From Limnoperna fortunei (lineage: Eukaryota > Mollusca > Bivalvia > Mytilida > Modiolidae), in assembly GCA_944474755.1 (NCBI GenBank), contig OX104120.1:43194067-43258066 (forward strand): DNA of 64,000 nucleotides. The letters are read 5' to 3'. The notes below the pieces were generated by a model. The model saw only the letters and a list, made by a program, of their open reading frames with translations, had not been told where the DNA came from and searched no databases. Of this stretch, positions 62,362 through 64,000 are shown piece after piece; within the stretch, counting starts at the first letter, position 1; each line of letters opens with the position of its first letter. A program made the position numbers and the translations under genes.

Positions 62362-62519
62362 CTGAAATAAATACAACATGTAGTTAACCGATCATTTGTA
62401 CACGCGAAATTGACATTGTTTAAGGCGCTCGTCCACATGTTTGTTCAATGTATTATTTCAATGTGTGTTATTTCAAAATGGGTGTTATGTCAAATGTAAC
62501 GCTTATCGGCAAATACATT

Positions 62520-62815
62520 TCATTGTTATTATACCACCCGAAAACTTGTTTGGGGTGTATATAGGAATCACCCTGTCTGTCTGTCCGTCTGTCTGTCTGT
62601 CTGTCCGTCTGTCCACATCCTTGTAAGTGTAACTCAGTCCTAAACGACTTGATGAAATTTAATGAAACCTAGCATAAAGGAAGTACATTATATGTAGATG
62701 TGCATGAAGGATTTTTTTTATTGAACTCGGATATCATTAAAGGGGATAATTGGACTGGAAAGCGAAGCGGGGTGGGGGTATCGCTTTGTGAGCGTGCTCA
62801 CAGTTTAAACATTAC
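62520..62815 (+). repeat. Dispersed repeat with a (TCTG)n microsatellite
   Basis: TATACCACCCGAAAACTTGT, a CTGTCTGTCTGTCCGTCTGT run at 62571-62611, then GGGGGTATCGCTTTGTGAGC. A recurring type of mollusc repeat. It lies upstream of exon 1. Confidence 0.6.
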
Positions 62816-62883
62816 ATTATTACTTTTGATCTTAACTTGTTACCGATTTTTATTGCGTGTTTAGTGTACCGATCGTACGTTAA

Positions 62884-63420
62884 TTGAGGGGGTTAGAGGG
62901 GGGTCCATTAACAGGTTAACAATTTTGTATTTTTCCCAAAACAGATACATGTACGAGTAAATTTAAAATAGTGATAACAGATAACAGTAATTTAAATAAG
63001 AAAACAGAAAACAGTTAGTTCAAAAGTCGAAAAAACAGATAACATCAGAATCTCATCGAAGGGCAATACAGTGAGAAAATGCATACATTAATCGGTGTTT
63101 CCATAGTAACTAGTATAGGATCTTATGTATATTCTTCCCTTCATATGAAGACACAATTACATTAAAAAGTGGTGAATAAAATGAATTAACAGATAACAGA
63201 AAAAAATCTGTAAAACAGTTAACAGTGTTCTGACTGTTAACAGCAAACATGGTTGTTATTTTCATTATAACAGTTAACAACAATTTCAAATTAAAAAAAA
63301 CAGATAACAGCTAATGGTTGAAAAACAGCTAACAGTCACTTTATTTAAAAAAAAACGTAACAGACGTGTAAAAATGCCCAAACACGTTAACATAAAGATC
63401 TTGCCCCCCTCCCCTTTAAT
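62884..63420 (+). repeat. AACAGATAACAG/AACAGTTAACAG repeat, copy 2
   Basis: Blocks in the same order as 60008-60345, with more internal units: GGGGGTCCATTAACAGGTTA, ATTTTTCCCAAAACAGATAC, CAGATAACAGCTAATGGTTG and AAAAATGCCCAAACACG. Lies upstream of exon 1. Confidence 0.8.
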
Positions 63421-64000
63421 TTAGTTTTGCGCATTTTATATCGCTGACTTTGATAAAGGTCCCTTTCGGGATTTCGGTATATAATATTCGCCGAGTCACT
63501 AGACGAAGTGAATATACGTTTTTGAAAGTAAAGAAATATTAAAGTCAATAATTATTTTATAACATGAATAAAACCAACATATCTTCGTCTATCATTTTTA
63601 GCAGCAGACGCTTCTATCGTGATAATTTTGTGTGTAACAGTCGTGTACATGATCAGATACATTGATTGGATGATTAAGAATGAGAAGGCGATTCTGAATC
63701 GGTCCTGAACAGTTGTACGTTTCTATCTATTTTTTAGGGTAAAACAAGTTTTTGATGAATTCTGCTCGACCACTGACAAAAATAACAATAATTTAATGCA
63801 ACTTTAGTACTGATGCCAGGCGCGTAACTGCCGCAGATGAATCCACGTGTAACAGTGGTGTAAATGACAAGTTTAAAGACAAGAAAACAAATGTGGGAAA
63901 GTTTGTAATTTTGGCTCTGGACTAAGTGACTGTCATAATCTTATTGCCATTGAAGTTAAATGTGAAAGACCAAATGTTAGATCAAAATATTCTAAATGTA
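63421..64000. other. Right edge, nothing recognised
   Basis: No exon, promoter or repeat could be supported here. The missing 5' exon(s) of the large gene probably lie beyond 64000. Confidence 0.4.

Noticed and set aside
61196..61423. Minus-strand open frame of 75 codons
   Set aside because: No splice sites fit the phase-2 chain between exons 1 and 2 and no LRR pattern is visible. Composition matches intron repeat DNA.

Overview
The window looks like nuclear DNA from a bivalve mollusc, probably a mytilid mussel. It is AT-rich and intron-rich. It carries repeated tRNA-headed SINEs whose tails end in a (CAAA)n-like run, plus MITE-like and foldback elements of a kind common in bivalve genomes. 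Nothing looks prokaryotic. The genus is an inference from repeat style and cannot be proved by reading alone.

One giant gene on the minus strand fills almost the whole window. I recognise 58 coding exons between 62361 (5') and 1967 (3'). All 58 join in consistent splice phase to give about 2,968 codons, and the gene is open at both ends: no start codon, signal peptide or final stop is in view. Read 5' to 3', it encodes: an LRR N-terminal cap (62.3 kb); about 35 leucine-rich repeats in 22 exons that are all phase 2/2 (58.7-39.0 kb); an LRR C-terminal cap (38 kb); an FN3-like domain with a Cys-rich insert (37-35.3 kb); a fibro-slime/PA14-like domain (34.6-31.7 kb); two cadherin-like repeats (31.7-27.9 kb); an F5/8 type C (discoidin) domain including a probable 22-nt microexon (27.4-26.2 kb); GCC2/GCC3 (ephrin-receptor-like) Cys repeats (25.7-23.4 kb); EGF modules of thrombospondin type (23.4-16.9 kb); calcium-binding TSP type 3 repeats (16.7-9.1 kb); a TSP C-terminal domain (9.2-5.3 kb); and a LamG-like jelly-roll domain (5.3-2.0 kb). 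The C-terminal half is a thrombospondin (EGF-TSP3-TSP_C). The whole resembles the very large invertebrate 'mega-thrombospondins', here with an unusual N-terminal half and a LamG domain after TSP_C. It should be a secreted or cell-surface extracellular-matrix or adhesion protein.

The introns hold the mobile DNA. Two are remarkable: a 4.2-kb foldback element (9788-14000) made of seven ~205-bp tandem units in each inverted arm and flanked by a 6-bp direct repeat GAGCAA; and a 4.5-kb CACTA-type element (17081-21602) with long inverted arms, terminal CACTACTGGC and a 3-bp CTC target duplication. Other introns carry a 510-bp tandem array (54.3-56.0 kb), a ~145-bp tandem array (35.9-36.6 kb), a ~490-bp tandem element (7.6-9.0 kb), several perfect or near-perfect hairpins, and about ten SINE copies or fragments in both orientations. 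The right end (62.4-64 kb) and left end (1-1.96 kb) are repeat-rich and show no confident exon, although the first 84 bases could be the edge of another exon.
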